Assembly: GCA_022711175.1 (NCBI GenBank)
Contig: JAKLFM010000032.1
Location: forward strand, 1 to 35,097
Length of the DNA stretch: 35,097 nt
Direction: 5' to 3'
Source of the DNA: Bacteroidota bacterium
GTDB taxonomy: Bacteria > Bacteroidota > Bacteroidia > Bacteroidales > UBA4417
The notes beneath the pieces were generated by a model. The model saw only the letters and a list, made by a program, of their open reading frames with translations. It was not told where the DNA came from and did no database searches. This document shows, piece by piece, positions 18,912-28,249 of the stretch (position 1 is its first letter; each line of letters starts with the position of its first letter). Position numbers and translations under genes: made by a program.

Positions 18912-20429
18912 CTACCCGCAATGAAAATACCGGTTCACGATTTCCTGCAACTTTTCTGTATTCCCTTCGAGGCTTTCGCGCAGGCCCTTATCGTCGAACG
19001 ACTTTAGCTTATTGGCCGTGCCTTCAATCACCGACTGCGGGAAAACGTCATACATTTTGTAAATATCTCCCTGCTTCAGCAGCATATCAGCCGAATCATA
19101 GCAAGATACCGGCAATTGGCTTAGTTCAGCAACGCGCGCTTTGTTTTCGTCATCAAAAATATTCACATCCACATAGGTGCGGCGGGCATACTCAAGGGCA
19201 TCCTTCATTTCGAGGCCGTGGCGGGCTGCCACCGTGAGTCCGGCAAGCAATAAATATACATCGGCAGAACCATCAGGGCAACGGAACTCTACGGTTTGCT
19301 TGTCGCTGAAATCCTTGTCAATGGGCTCCTGCTGCGGGTTGGCATGGTTGATCATGCTGTTGGCGCCCGTCCAGCCGAGAGGCACTCTGACCAGCACCGA
19401 ACGGTTGCGGTCGCCCCAGCAAATATTGGTGGGCGCTTCCTGGTGCGGCACAAGTCGGAAATAGGAGGTGGGATTGGTGTTGCCGAAAGCCGTGAGCGAC
19501 GGGGCAAGGTCGAGGTAACCGGCAATGGCTTTACGGGCAGTATCGCTGAGTTTGCCTTCTTCAATCATGGCATTTCTGCCTTCTTTCATCAGGCGGGTGT
19601 GAATATGCATGCCGCTGCCGGCCTTGCCGACAGTGATTTTCGGGGCAAAGGTGAGCGACACACCGTATTTGAAAGCCAGTGAACGGAGAATCCACTTGGC
19701 AATGGCCAACTGGTCAGCAGAATCTTCTAAGTTTACCGGCAGGAATTCGATTTCGTTCTGTTCATATTCCAGGCCATTGAGTGAGAAATTGCCTACTTCC
19801 GAATGGCCGTACTTGATCTTACCGCCTGTCTGGGCAATGGCCACCATGGCTTCGGCGCGCAGCGATTCCCATTTGGCAAAAGGATGCGATTCATGGTAGC
19901 CTTTCTGGTCGGCAGCCTGGAAGAGCTCATTCATCGGGCTGATGACGTAATACTCCAGTTCACCCATGACCTCAAACGAAAGTCCTGTGCGGCTTTTCAG
20001 CACGTTATGCGCCTTGCGGAGAATGTACTCGGGCGAACTTTCGAGCGGGTTACCGTCTTTGTCGTAGTAAGAGCAAAGAATATCGAGGGTAGGAACCTGA
20101 GTAAAAGGATTCAGAAAAGCAGTTTTATAGCGTGGTACAACATACAGGTCGCTGCTGCCTGCTTTCACAAAAGGAAACAGGCTCGAGCCGTCAACCCTTT
20201 CGCCGGTCGAAAGAATGCTGTCGAGATGATCCTGGCTGTTGATCACGAAATTCAGCGTTTTTAACCTTCCGTCGCCTCCGGTGTACCTGAAATTGATCAT
20301 TGAAATATTGTGATCGTCGATATAGCGGATGAGGTCAGCCTTGGTGAAATCGTCGCTTGGTTTATTGAGATACTGCACCAATGAATTGGGATTCATGGCG
20401 GTAAGGCTGTTGAAGAAGGGATTTTTCAT
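18912..20429 (-). CDS. glnA: Glutamine synthetase, type I family
   Basis: A 505-residue enzyme joining ammonia to glutamate with ATP. Motifs in order are the metal-binding GELEYYV (E157, E159), HSEVGNFSLNG with E211, QNEIEF with E226, the ATP-site GSGMHIH (271-277, H275), YFRLVPHQEAPTN (about 323-335), WGDRNRSVLVRVP (about 338-350) and EFRCPDGSADVY (381-392). An obvious NLYDLP-type adenylylation tyrosine site of the enterobacterial enzyme is not seen. An alternative start at M12 (ATG at 20396, MNPNSLVQYLNKP) may be the true one, because a -7 box sits only 20 bp before 20429. Confidence 0.93.
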   Translation of the reverse strand: MKNPFFNSLTAMNPNSLVQYLNKPSDDFTKADLIRYIDDHNISMINFRYTGGDGRLKTLNFVINSQDHLDSILSTGERVDGSSLFPFVKAGSSDLYVVPRYKTAFLNPFTQVPTLDILCSYYDKDGNPLESSPEYILRKAHNVLKSRTGLSFEVMGELEYYVISPMNELFQAADQKGYHESHPFAKWESLRAEAMVAIAQTGGKIKYGHSEVGNFSLNGLEYEQNEIEFLPVNLEDSADQLAIAKWILRSLAFKYGVSLTFAPKITVGKAGSGMHIHTRLMKEGRNAMIEEGKLSDTARKAIAGYLDLAPSLTAFGNTNPTSYFRLVPHQEAPTNICWGDRNRSVLVRVPLGWTGANSMINHANPQQEPIDKDFSDKQTVEFRCPDGSADVYLLLAGLTVAARHGLEMKDALEYARRTYVDVNIFDDENKARVAELSQLPVSCYDSADMLLKQGDIYKMYDVFPQSVIEGTANKLKSFDDKGLRESLEGNTEKLQEIVNRYFHCG

Positions 20430-20449
20430 GCTGTTGTAGTGAATTGCAG

Positions 20450-20457
20450 CAAAATTA
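20450..20457 (-). promoter_or_regulatory. Possible -7 box for glnA
   Basis: TAATTTTG on the minus strand matches TAnnTTTG. No clear TTTG -33 box occurs 19-21 nt upstream. Transcription would begin near 20443, very close to the longest glnA start, which favours the shorter start at 20396. Confidence 0.35.
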
Positions 20458-20550
20458 GGAAGTTTTTGGCATCCTTGGGAGAAGTTATAAGTAAATCACG
20501 GAATAAGAGAGGGAAGAAATGTAAAATTGCCGCATGGATGAGAGGTTTTC

Positions 20551-21648
20551 TCAGCGCCCTTTCTTCTCCCAAAGCTCAAGCAGTTGCTGAGCCGCCATGT
20601 AGGCGCTCAGTTTGCCGGTAGCAAGCTCATGTTCGAGTGCGTACAGCAGCTTTTTAATTTCAGGATCATGGTAAAAGCGGTCGTTAAGGTGCTGTTCCAC
20701 AGCCTGGTGCATGGTAAAGCGTGCCTGTTCGAGCCGGCGATGCCCGTAATATCCGTTGGCTTTGGTTTGTGCAAGGTACTTCTCAATGGTTTGCCACACT
20801 TCGGGAATGCCTGCCCTTGTGTATGCCGAGCACGGTTGCGCCACCGTTGTCCAGCCTGACTCAGCAGGCGGATAATAGTGCAGCGCGTTCCGCACTTCCG
20901 CCAAAGCAATATTCACCTTCGGCAGGTTGTCGCCATCGGCTTTATTGATGAAAACGGCATCAGCCATTTCCATGATTCCTCTTTTTATGCCCTGCAACTC
21001 ATCGCCGGCGCCGGCAAGCATCAGCAGCAGGAAGAAATCAACCATGGAATGTACCGTGGTTTCGCTTTGTCCTACGCCCACCGTTTCCACCATGATGGTA
21101 TCGTAACCTGCCGCCTCACAAAGGATAATGGTTTCGCGGGTTTTGCGTGCCACGCCTCCCAGCGACCCCGCCGAAGGCGAGGGACGGATAAAAGCATTTT
21201 GGTTTGCCGAAAGTTCTTCCATTCGGGTTTTATCACCCAGAATGCTCCCTTTGGAGCGGCTGCTGCTGGGATCAATAGCCAGGATGGCGGGCTTGTGGCC
21301 AAGCGATATCAGGTGCAGGCCGAATGCTTCGATAAAGGTACTTTTCCCCGCGCCCGGCACACCGGTGATACCAATTCTCACCGATTGTCCCGAATGAGGC
21401 AGGCACCTGGCAATAATCTCCTGTGCCACAGCCTGGTGCTGCGGAAGTGAGCTCTCGATGAGGGTGATGGCTTTGCTGAGGATGGTGCGGTTTCCCGATA
21501 AAATGCCCGAAAGATAATCATCAACCGATAGCAGCGAACTTTTGGTTTTCCTGAACCTTGAAGCCGCTGCCTCGTTTACTACGGGAGGCTGTTCAATGCC
21601 TTCGTTTACCCTGAGTGCTGATTGAAACGGTTTTGCCTGACTATCCAT
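20551..21648 (-). CDS. meaB: MeaB/ArgK-type G-protein chaperone of methylmalonyl-CoA mutase
   Basis: A 365-residue SIMIBI-class GTPase that helps load and protect the B12 cofactor of methylmalonyl-CoA mutase. Visible motifs are the P-loop GVPGAGKST (96-104), [18 protein letters not shown] (about 126-143), ETVGVGQSE (188-196) and the guanine motif NKAD (235-238). An N-terminal helical extension and a C-terminal helical dimerisation arm match the family layout. The mutase genes are not in this window. It follows rsmA by 85 bp on the same strand and may share its transcript. Confidence 0.93.
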   Translation of the reverse strand: MDSQAKPFQSALRVNEGIEQPPVVNEAAASRFRKTKSSLLSVDDYLSGILSGNRTILSKAITLIESSLPQHQAVAQEIIARCLPHSGQSVRIGITGVPGAGKSTFIEAFGLHLISLGHKPAILAIDPSSSRSKGSILGDKTRMEELSANQNAFIRPSPSAGSLGGVARKTRETIILCEAAGYDTIMVETVGVGQSETTVHSMVDFFLLLMLAGAGDELQGIKRGIMEMADAVFINKADGDNLPKVNIALAEVRNALHYYPPAESGWTTVAQPCSAYTRAGIPEVWQTIEKYLAQTKANGYYGHRRLEQARFTMHQAVEQHLNDRFYHDPEIKKLLYALEHELATGKLSAYMAAQQLLELWEKKGR

Positions 21649-21733
21649 TGCAATTGATCTTCTGCCTTAACAAAGGTAGTGAATTTGGATTTTTGAACGA
21701 GCAGGGGATATTTTCAGGATATGCCGGAGCGCA

Positions 21734-22498
21734 TTATTCATCCCTGCTGGCAGCAATATCGTTGGTAAGCCTCACAAAATCAGCAATGGACAACTGCTCG
21801 GCGCGTTTGCCGGCAAATTCGCCATTGTAAACGGCAAGAGGTTTCAGGGCATTGTGCAGTGTTTTGCGGCGCTGGTTGAAAGCCGTTTTCACGACAGTGG
21901 TGAAAAACTTCGGGTCGCAGCCAAGATCGGTCACATTGTTTCGTGTAAGTTTCACTACGGCAGAAGTTACTTTTGGCGGCGGCACAAAAACCTGGGGAGG
22001 AACAGTAAACAGAAGTTCGATATCATACCATGCTTGTAATAGAATGTTGAGTATGCCGTAGTCTTTGGAGCCTGGTTTTGAAACCATCCGCAGTGCCACT
22101 TCGCGTTGGATCATACCCACACATTCGGTAACGCGGTCGCGGTTTTCAACTACTTTGAAAAATATCTGGCTCGAAATGTTGTAGGGGAAATTCCCGATAA
22201 TGGCAAAAGAGCCTTCGAATAGTGCCGCAATATCCGTGCGCAGGAAATCACCATGAATTAAGTTTTCGCCGAGCGAAAAATTGGTTTTCAGGTATGCCGC
22301 CGATTCACGGTCAAGTTCAATAGCTTTAAAAGTGTTATAATGATTTTCGGCGAGGTATTTTGTCAGCACACCGGTTCCGGGGCCAACCTCCAGCACATTC
22401 CTGACTCCCGGCGAAAGACTGCCGGCAATTTTACCGGCGATGTTTTCGTCTTTCAGAAAGTGTTGTCCCAGGTGTTTCTTTGCCCTTACCGGTTCCAT
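21734..22498 (-). CDS. rsmA: 16S rRNA dimethyladenosine transferase RsmA/KsgA
   Basis: A 254-residue SAM-dependent enzyme that dimethylates two adjacent adenines near the 3' end of 16S rRNA. The N-terminus (KKHLGQHFLKDENI) is the family signature. Motif I is EVGPGTG (37-43), the acidic SAM-ribose residue E61 follows, and the catalytic motif IV is NFPY (103-106). The C-terminal helical domain contains FNQRRKTL. It lies 27 bp after the TPR gene and before meaB, likely in one operon. Confidence 0.96.
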   Translation of the reverse strand: MEPVRAKKHLGQHFLKDENIAGKIAGSLSPGVRNVLEVGPGTGVLTKYLAENHYNTFKAIELDRESAAYLKTNFSLGENLIHGDFLRTDIAALFEGSFAIIGNFPYNISSQIFFKVVENRDRVTECVGMIQREVALRMVSKPGSKDYGILNILLQAWYDIELLFTVPPQVFVPPPKVTSAVVKLTRNNVTDLGCDPKFFTTVVKTAFNQRRKTLHNALKPLAVYNGEFAGKRAEQLSIADFVRLTNDIAASRDE

Positions 22499-22525
22499 AA
22501 ACGTTGAGTTAACTGAGTTGCGATT

Positions 22526-24364
22526 TCACAGATTTAAAGGATCGTTCCGGAGCGTTCTGTAATGCTTTCGCGCTTCGACCACGAAAAGGCTGCCAGGGAA
22601 GCTGGTCATAAGCGTCTGGTAAAGTTCCATAGCTTTGTCCTTGTCGTTCAACTGGTTTTCGAACAGCGAAGCAAGGGCAAACAGGGCGTCATCAGCAAGC
22701 AGGTCGGTGGGGAAATCGCTAACAATTTTCCGGTAATATGAAGCTGCATCCTCAAACTGTTTATTTTTCATGCTGATGGCGGCTTTTTTAAAAAGCACTT
22801 CATCCGAAAGGGTGGAGTACGGATATTTAGCATTTAGCGAATCGAGCATCACCAGTGCTTCCGCGTCTTTGTTTCTGAATTCGAACATTTCGGCGCGTGC
22901 ATACATCGAAAGTGCGCCATAGGTGCTGTCTTCGTCCATATTATCGCTGATAAGCAGCGAAAGCTGCATGGCATCATTGGCGATAAGTTTTGATGTGGCG
23001 GCTTTTAAAATATCGAGCTGTGTTTTTGCCCACTCAAATTCACCAATATAGAAAGAGAGTTTTGCATTCCTGAATTTGGCTTCGTGGCCGACAGGCTCGT
23101 TCTTGAATGATTTCTCCACCTGCGAATACAGCAGGGTTGCTTCCCACGGGTCGTCCGAAAAAAGGTAGATATCAGCCAGTTCGAGCTTGCAATCGGCCTG
23201 AAGTTTTGCCGGAATACCGGGCAAGGCAACTGCGCTTTCGAGCAGGGCAATGGCTGAATCGGTTTTGTTGAGGTAGAAAGCCTGTAAATGACCGAGATTC
23301 CTGATCAGCGGTATGGTTGCCTGACTTTTTCCCGATTCGTTGAGCAGTGAAATATACCGTTGTTCAAGTGCATCAAGGAACTTCCCGTCGTAAGTAAATG
23401 TGTGCAGGGCTTTGGCAAATTCGGTATTGAGCAGTTCGATACGGCTTTTGAGCACCAGATCGCTGTCGGCATTCTTTTTAATAATGTAGTTGTAGGCATC
23501 AATGGTAACATCGAAATCGTCGTTGGTATAGCTCAACCTGGCGAGATCGTAAACCCTTTGTCCATCTTCGCCATAACGGCGGTCGAGTGCTTTGGCCTGT
23601 ATGAGCGCCAGTTCAAAATCCTTTTGCTGAACTGAGTACCATAACAGCAATTCTGCGTAAGTAACTTCGTCGGGCTCCTGTTGCGACTTTTTAAGCAGCG
23701 CCGATCGGAATAAATCGTTTTTGGAATTGTCGGGATCATCGGCAAGCCATGCCTGCATGCGATTCTGCACGGTGGCAAGCTGCTCGGGCTTTTCGGCAAT
23801 CAGGATGAAATATTCGTTGAGCATATCGGCAGAATTGCCTTGTATCTCATATTGAATGGCCAGCTCAAAGGCAAATGCCGATTTTTCGTTCAGCAGGTCT
23901 CGTCCTTTCAGGTAGGTTTTGATTCCGTAATCGGTTTCGCGCCTGGTGAAAAAAGCTGAAGCCAGGTTGTTGATGGCATTTCGGTCGGGTTTCAGGTTTT
24001 TCAGGCATTCATCGTATGTCTTTCTGCCTTTCTGTGTTTGTTCCTGCAGAATATAAAGGTAACCGAGGTCAACATCAAACCGTACGTCATTCTGATTCAA
24101 TCGCTTCTGCTTTTTTATCAGCTTTTCGGCTTTGTCAAAATCCTTGAGCTCAAAGAGGCAGTTTACATAATATATATAGCTGAAAAGGGTAGGAGACTTA
24201 TCGTACAGCCTGCTGAATACTTCGGCTGCTTTGTCGTACTGGCGGGTGCTGTAATACTGCATGCCTAGTTGCTCGTCGGTTTGCTGCTGGGCAAAAGCCA
24301 TGCCCATCATGCAGATAAATGCCGCTGTCAACAATAAATGCAGGTATTTTGGCTCTTTCTTCAC
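22526..24364 (-). CDS. Exported tetratricopeptide-repeat protein
   Basis: A 612-residue protein with an N-terminal signal peptide (hydrophobic about 9-25, ending AFAQ) and TPR-like helical pairs through most of its length, for example EQLGMQYYSTRQYDKAAEVFSRL near the N-terminus and FEDAASYYRKIVSDFP plus KDKAMELYQTLMTSFPGS near the C-terminus. No sorting domain or membrane helix is seen at the end, so it is probably periplasmic. The C-terminal repeats resemble BamD/YbgF-type helices, which suggests scaffold work in the envelope. The exact role is not recognisable. It is first in a run with rsmA and meaB. Confidence 0.85.
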   Translation of the reverse strand: MKKEPKYLHLLLTAAFICMMGMAFAQQQTDEQLGMQYYSTRQYDKAAEVFSRLYDKSPTLFSYIYYVNCLFELKDFDKAEKLIKKQKRLNQNDVRFDVDLGYLYILQEQTQKGRKTYDECLKNLKPDRNAINNLASAFFTRRETDYGIKTYLKGRDLLNEKSAFAFELAIQYEIQGNSADMLNEYFILIAEKPEQLATVQNRMQAWLADDPDNSKNDLFRSALLKKSQQEPDEVTYAELLLWYSVQQKDFELALIQAKALDRRYGEDGQRVYDLARLSYTNDDFDVTIDAYNYIIKKNADSDLVLKSRIELLNTEFAKALHTFTYDGKFLDALEQRYISLLNESGKSQATIPLIRNLGHLQAFYLNKTDSAIALLESAVALPGIPAKLQADCKLELADIYLFSDDPWEATLLYSQVEKSFKNEPVGHEAKFRNAKLSFYIGEFEWAKTQLDILKAATSKLIANDAMQLSLLISDNMDEDSTYGALSMYARAEMFEFRNKDAEALVMLDSLNAKYPYSTLSDEVLFKKAAISMKNKQFEDAASYYRKIVSDFPTDLLADDALFALASLFENQLNDKDKAMELYQTLMTSFPGSLFVVEARKHYRTLRNDPLNL

Positions 24365-24415
24365 GGTTATACGGTTAACGACATATCAGAATGATTTCTT
24401 ACACATTGAAGAAAG

Positions 24416-24448
24416 AAAACCGATAATTGAGTTCGAATTATCGGTTTT
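24416..24448 (-). terminator. Intrinsic terminator after serS
   Basis: A perfect 13-bp inverted repeat (AAAACCGATAATT / AATTATCGGTTTT, 7-nt loop) lies 41 nt past the serS stop. Read on the minus strand it is followed by TTTTCTTTCTTC. It separates serS from the TPR-rsmA-meaB run. Confidence 0.85.
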
Positions 24449-24488
24449 ATTATCAGATGTTAAGGCAAGCAGGCCTGTTTTCCCTTGA

Positions 24489-25760
24489 TTAACAGATCAT
24501 CTCAAACCCTGTGTAAGGTACAAGCGCTTTCGGAACGCGAATTCCTTCGGGTGTTTGGTTATTTTCGAGCAGGGCTGCCACAATACGCGGTAAAGCAAGC
24601 GCGCTGCCGTTGAGGGTATGGGCAAGGCGTGTTTTGCCGCTGCCATCCCTGAAACGCAGTTTCATACGGTTGGCCTGGAACGATTCGAAGTTTGAAACCG
24701 AGCTTACCTCGAGCCATCGTTGCTGTGCAGCGGAGTAAACCTCAAAATCGTAAGTCATGGCCGATGTGAAACTCATATCGGCGCCGCAAAGCCTTACAAT
24801 GCGGAATGGCAGTTCGAGTTTGCGCACAAGCCCTGCCACATGGGCACGCATTTCCTCAAGCGTTTCGTACGATTTGTCAGGGTATTGTAATTGTACGATT
24901 TCTACCTTATCAAACTGGTGCAGGCGGTTCAGCCCGCGCACATCCTTGCCATATGAACCTGCTTCGCGGCGGAAACAGGCCGAATAGGCAACATTTTTCA
25001 CCGGGAAATCGGCAGCATTCAGGATCAGGTCGCGGTAAATGTTGGTCACGGGTACTTCGGCTGTGGGTATCATGTAGAAACCATCGAGGCCTATGAAATA
25101 CATCTGCCCGTCCTTATCGGGGAGCTGGCCGGTGCCATATCCCGAGGCTTCGTTCACCATTAGCGGAGGTTGAATTTCGTGGTAACCGGCGGCAATGGCA
25201 TTGTCGAGAAAAAAGTTGATGAGTGCACGCTGCAGCCTGGCGCCTTTGCCTTTGTAAACGGGGAACCCGGCTCCGGTAAGTTTCACTCCCAGTTCAAAAT
25301 CAATGATATCGTATTTCTGGCAAAGCTCCCAGTGCGGGGTGGAACCTTCGGGCAAAACAGGAAATTCACCTTCCTGCTGCACAATCACATTGTCCTCGGC
25401 TGATGTGCCGGCAACAACATCGGGATGCGGCAGGTTTGGCAGGGTAATTAAAAGGCTGTCCTGCTCTTTCTGCAAGGCATCCATTTTCTCCTGCAGCTCT
25501 TTGGCTGCAGTTTTAAGTTCAGCAGTCCTCGCTTTGAGTTCGTTGGCTTCCTGTTGTTTGCCGCTTTTAAACAGGTTGCCGATTTCTTTGGCCAGTGCAT
25601 TGGCTTCAGCAAGGTTGTCGTCGAGCATTTTCTGGGTTTCACGCCGGCCCTGGTCGGCATCAAGAATGCGGGCGACAGTGTTCTTTGCATCGAAACGCTT
25701 CACCATGAGGCGGTCGATGACTATTTGCGGATTTTCGCGAAGCAGGGAAAGTTCTAACAT
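24489..25760 (-). CDS. serS: Seryl-tRNA synthetase
   Basis: A 423-residue class II aminoacyl-tRNA synthetase. Residues about 27-104 form the antiparallel coiled-coil arm that grips the long variable arm of tRNA-Ser. The catalytic core has the serine-binding TAE motif (233-235), motif 2 in ACFRREAGSYG (261-271) and motif 3 in LNGSALALPRIVAALLEN (383-400, with R392). Length and order are normal. It sits between two strong terminators, so it is probably a single-gene unit. Confidence 0.97.
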   Translation of the reverse strand: MLELSLLRENPQIVIDRLMVKRFDAKNTVARILDADQGRRETQKMLDDNLAEANALAKEIGNLFKSGKQQEANELKARTAELKTAAKELQEKMDALQKEQDSLLITLPNLPHPDVVAGTSAEDNVIVQQEGEFPVLPEGSTPHWELCQKYDIIDFELGVKLTGAGFPVYKGKGARLQRALINFFLDNAIAAGYHEIQPPLMVNEASGYGTGQLPDKDGQMYFIGLDGFYMIPTAEVPVTNIYRDLILNAADFPVKNVAYSACFRREAGSYGKDVRGLNRLHQFDKVEIVQLQYPDKSYETLEEMRAHVAGLVRKLELPFRIVRLCGADMSFTSAMTYDFEVYSAAQQRWLEVSSVSNFESFQANRMKLRFRDGSGKTRLAHTLNGSALALPRIVAALLENNQTPEGIRVPKALVPYTGFEMIC

Positions 25761-25836
25761 CTGCTGATAAATTAAAAAATGGATTACAGTGTTACCGGAG
25801 GTTTAGCTGCCGGGAGTATGTTGATTTTGGTTGCTG

Positions 25837-25875
25837 CAAAAATAAAAATCTCCTGATTTCCGGTCAGGAGATTTT
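25837..25875 (-). terminator. Intrinsic terminator of rplU-rpmA; its T-run may double as a serS -7 box
   Basis: AAAATCTCCTGA (25845-25856) and TCAGGAGATTTT (25864-25875) form a perfect 12-bp stem with a 7-nt loop; on the minus strand a TTTTTATTTTT tract follows. The same tract contains TATTTTTG (25837-25844 on the minus strand), which fits TAnnTTTG and could start serS; no -33 TTTG is present, so that reading is weak. Confidence 0.82.
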
Positions 25876-25914
25876 ATCAGTATTCTTAGACAAGACTATG
25901 TGTGAGCCTGCTGA

Positions 25915-26184
25915 TTATTCGGAATCTGCCGGAAGGGGATGAACCGAAACGTACGAACGGTCGTTCCTGCGTTTCTTGAATTCAACAATACCATCCTGGA
26001 GGGCGAAAATGGTGTGGTCTTTGCCGAGCCCGACGTTAAGTCCGGGATAATGAACCGTGCCACGCTGCCTTACGATAATGTTGCCGGCCTGTGCAAACTG
26101 GCCTCCGTAAATCTTAACGCCAAGGCGTTTGCTGTGCGATTCGCGACCGTTTTGTGAACTTCCGGCACCTTTCTTGTGAGCCAT
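25915..26184 (-). CDS. rpmA: 50S ribosomal protein L27
   Basis: An 89-residue L27. The N-terminus [16 protein letters not shown] is the mature form that reaches toward the peptidyl-transferase centre, with no Firmicutes-type cleaved extension. The core [21 protein letters not shown] and [12 protein letters not shown] are family hallmarks. It lies 50 bp after rplU in the usual L21-L27 pair. Confidence 0.98.
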   Translation of the reverse strand: MAHKKGAGSSQNGRESHSKRLGVKIYGGQFAQAGNIIVRQRGTVHYPGLNVGLGKDHTIFALQDGIVEFKKRRNDRSYVSVHPLPADSE

Positions 26185-26234
26185 TGTATGTTTGTATTAC
26201 TTGTTACTGAATAGGTTATGTTTCCTTTGCAAAA

Positions 26235-26546
26235 TTAAGCGGTAATGCCTTCGATTTGCAACTGGGTGAGATCCTGGCGATGGCCGGACTCTTTCTGGTA
26301 TCCTTTGCGGCGTTTTTTCTTGAATATCTTCACCTTTTCGCCACGGGTGTGGGTGAGAATCTTGGCCGTAACCAGCGCTCCTGCTACATGCGGTGTACCA
26401 ACACTGATGCTTCCTTCGTTATCAAGAAGCAATACTTCCTTGAATTCAACCGATGCTCCTTCTTCGCCTTCGAGACGGTGAACAAAAATCTTCTGATCTT
26501 TCTTAACCTTGAACTGCTGTCCGGCTATATCTACTATCGCGTACAT
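26235..26546 (-). CDS. rplU: 50S ribosomal protein L21
   Basis: A 103-residue L21 starting MYAIVDIAGQQFKV, the family N-terminus; the reading frame extends nine codons further upstream but the ATG at 26546 fits best. The KIFKKKRRKGYQKESGHRQ segment near the C-terminus is the conserved basic 23S rRNA-binding loop. First gene of the rplU-rpmA operon. Confidence 0.98.
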   Translation of the reverse strand: MYAIVDIAGQQFKVKKDQKIFVHRLEGEEGASVEFKEVLLLDNEGSISVGTPHVAGALVTAKILTHTRGEKVKIFKKKRRKGYQKESGHRQDLTQLQIEGITA

Positions 26547-26584
26547 TTTCAGTTTGTTATAAATTGCTGACAAAATTGGAGGTG

Positions 26585-26592
26585 CAAAATTA
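26585..26592 (-). promoter_or_regulatory. -7 promoter box for rplU-rpmA
   Basis: TAATTTTG on the minus strand fits TAnnTTTG, about 39 bp before the rplU start codon. A GTTG (26611-26614 on the minus strand, 18-nt spacer) is a partial match to the TTTG -33 box. Confidence 0.5.
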
Positions 26593-26713
26593 GGAAAAAT
26601 TTATTAACAACAACATGTGAACAACAAATTTTTATCCTTTGGAAATGCCGGGCACTAAAACGGCTTCCTCCTGGCATTAAACTATTATTTTTACCCTTCT
26701 CAAATTCAGCATC

Positions 26714-28141
26714 ATGTTCCCCGAAACATTCCCCGCCTATTGTGCCGGCCATTTCATTGAAACCCTGCAAAAACTTGAAGTCCGCAATCCCTATAACGGT
26801 GAGGTTGTCGGGAAAACTTTCCTGGCGGGGCCTGCCAAGCTTGAAAATGCCATTACGTCCGCTCTGAATACCCGTGAACCGATGCGGTTGCTCGATTCGT
26901 TCCGGCGTTATGAAGCACTGATGTACATTGCTTCCGGCATCGAAAATATGAAACAGCTCTTTGCCGAAACCATCTGCCGCGAATCGGCAAAACCTATCCG
27001 CTATGCTTTGGCAGAAGTTGACCGTTCCATACAGACTTTCAGGGTTGCCGCCGAAGAGAGCCGGCGCCTGCCGGGCGAATACCTCAGCCTCGACTGGACA
27101 CCTGCCGGCGCTGGTAAGGAAGCCTGGGTAAAACATTTCCCCGTGGGTGTAGTGGCAGGAATTGCCCCTTTCAACTTCCCGCTGAACCTTGCCGTTCACA
27201 AAATCGCACCCGCCATTGCCGCAGGCTGTCCTATCATTCTGAAACCTTCGACTTCCACACCGCTTTCCACACTGCTGCTGGCCAGGATCATCAGCGAAGC
27301 CGGACTTCCTAAAGGCGCAGTTTCGATTCTTCCAATGGACCGTGCTACCGGCAATGCGCTCGTCACCGACAGTCGCCTGAGCCTGCTTTCGTTTACCGGT
27401 TCGCCGGTAGTGGGCTGGAAAATGAAGGCTGCCGCCGGACGTAAAAAAGTTGTCCTCGAACTGGGTGGTAATGCAGGCGTAATCATCTCAGCAATTCCCG
27501 ATATTGAAGAAGCGTTAAATAAATGTATAACCGGCGCTTTCAGCTATTCGGGTCAGGTGTGCATCCATACGCAACTGATTTATGTGCTGAAAGCTATCTT
27601 TAATGAATTCGCTTCGCGGTTTGTGGCAAAAACAACGGTGCTCAAAACAGGCGATCCGATGGATCCCGCAACCGACATATCCGTGATGATTGATGAAGAA
27701 AATGCCTGTCGTGTGGAATCTTGGGTACTCGAGGCAGTTGAAGGAGGCGCTGAGATATTATGCGGTGGCCGGCGCAACGGCGGCTTTTATGAACCTACTG
27801 TTGTTACGAATACAAAACCCGGGATGAATGTATGCTGCAGCGAAATCTTTGGCCCGGTTGTGGTAATCGAACCGGTTGAAAGTATCAGGGATGCTGTGGG
27901 TCAGATCAACCAGGGTTGTTTTGGCCTGCAGGCCGGAATTTTCACCGACAGCCTTGCCGAAATGAATTATGCCTTCGAACATCTTGAAGCCGGCGGCGTT
28001 ATTGTGAACGATGTCCCGACTTTCAGGGTTGACCATATGCCTTACGGCGGAATAAAGAATTCGGGACTGGGGCGCGAAGGCGTGCGGTACGCCATGTTCG
28101 ACATGCTTGAACCGAAGCTGCTGGTCAGAAACAAATATTAA
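26714..28141 (+). CDS. NAD(P)-dependent aldehyde dehydrogenase
   Basis: A 475-residue member of the aldehyde dehydrogenase superfamily. Visible catalytic residues are N154 (APFNFPLN, oxyanion hole), K177 (ILKPST, cofactor), E249 (LELGGN, general base) and nucleophile C283 (SGQVCIH). FTGSPVVG is the nucleotide-loop segment and EIFGPVV is near the C-terminus. It is closest in feel to the non-phosphorylating glyceraldehyde-3-phosphate / lactaldehyde-type subgroup, but substrate cannot be fixed. It stands alone, divergent from rplU. Confidence 0.93.
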   Translation: MFPETFPAYCAGHFIETLQKLEVRNPYNGEVVGKTFLAGPAKLENAITSALNTREPMRLLDSFRRYEALMYIASGIENMKQLFAETICRESAKPIRYALAEVDRSIQTFRVAAEESRRLPGEYLSLDWTPAGAGKEAWVKHFPVGVVAGIAPFNFPLNLAVHKIAPAIAAGCPIILKPSTSTPLSTLLLARIISEAGLPKGAVSILPMDRATGNALVTDSRLSLLSFTGSPVVGWKMKAAAGRKKVVLELGGNAGVIISAIPDIEEALNKCITGAFSYSGQVCIHTQLIYVLKAIFNEFASRFVAKTTVLKTGDPMDPATDISVMIDEENACRVESWVLEAVEGGAEILCGGRRNGGFYEPTVVTNTKPGMNVCCSEIFGPVVVIEPVESIRDAVGQINQGCFGLQAGIFTDSLAEMNYAFEHLEAGGVIVNDVPTFRVDHMPYGGIKNSGLGREGVRYAMFDMLEPKLLVRNKY

Positions 28142-28193
28142 AACTCCTCTGACCTTTTAAAATTAATGTGATTAAAATAACGTTGTATCTTTA

Positions 28194-28249
28194 TCGCCTG
28201 ATTATAAAAGGGCGTAAGTCCGGGGGTAATAAAACGCCTGAATTTGCAA
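28194..28249 (+). promoter_or_regulatory. Sigma-factor leader with alternative pairings
   Basis: A direct repeat CGCCTGA (28195-28201 and 28235-28241) flanks AGGGCGT (28209-28215), which can pair with either copy through a one-base bulge. The two folds exclude each other. A near -7 box TATCTTTA (28186-28193) lies just upstream. Stems are short, so this is tentative. Confidence 0.3.

Noticed and set aside
20878..21450. A 190-codon plus-strand frame opposite meaB
   Set aside because: Fully covered by meaB, whose GTPase motifs are intact; no family resemblance in the opposing frame.
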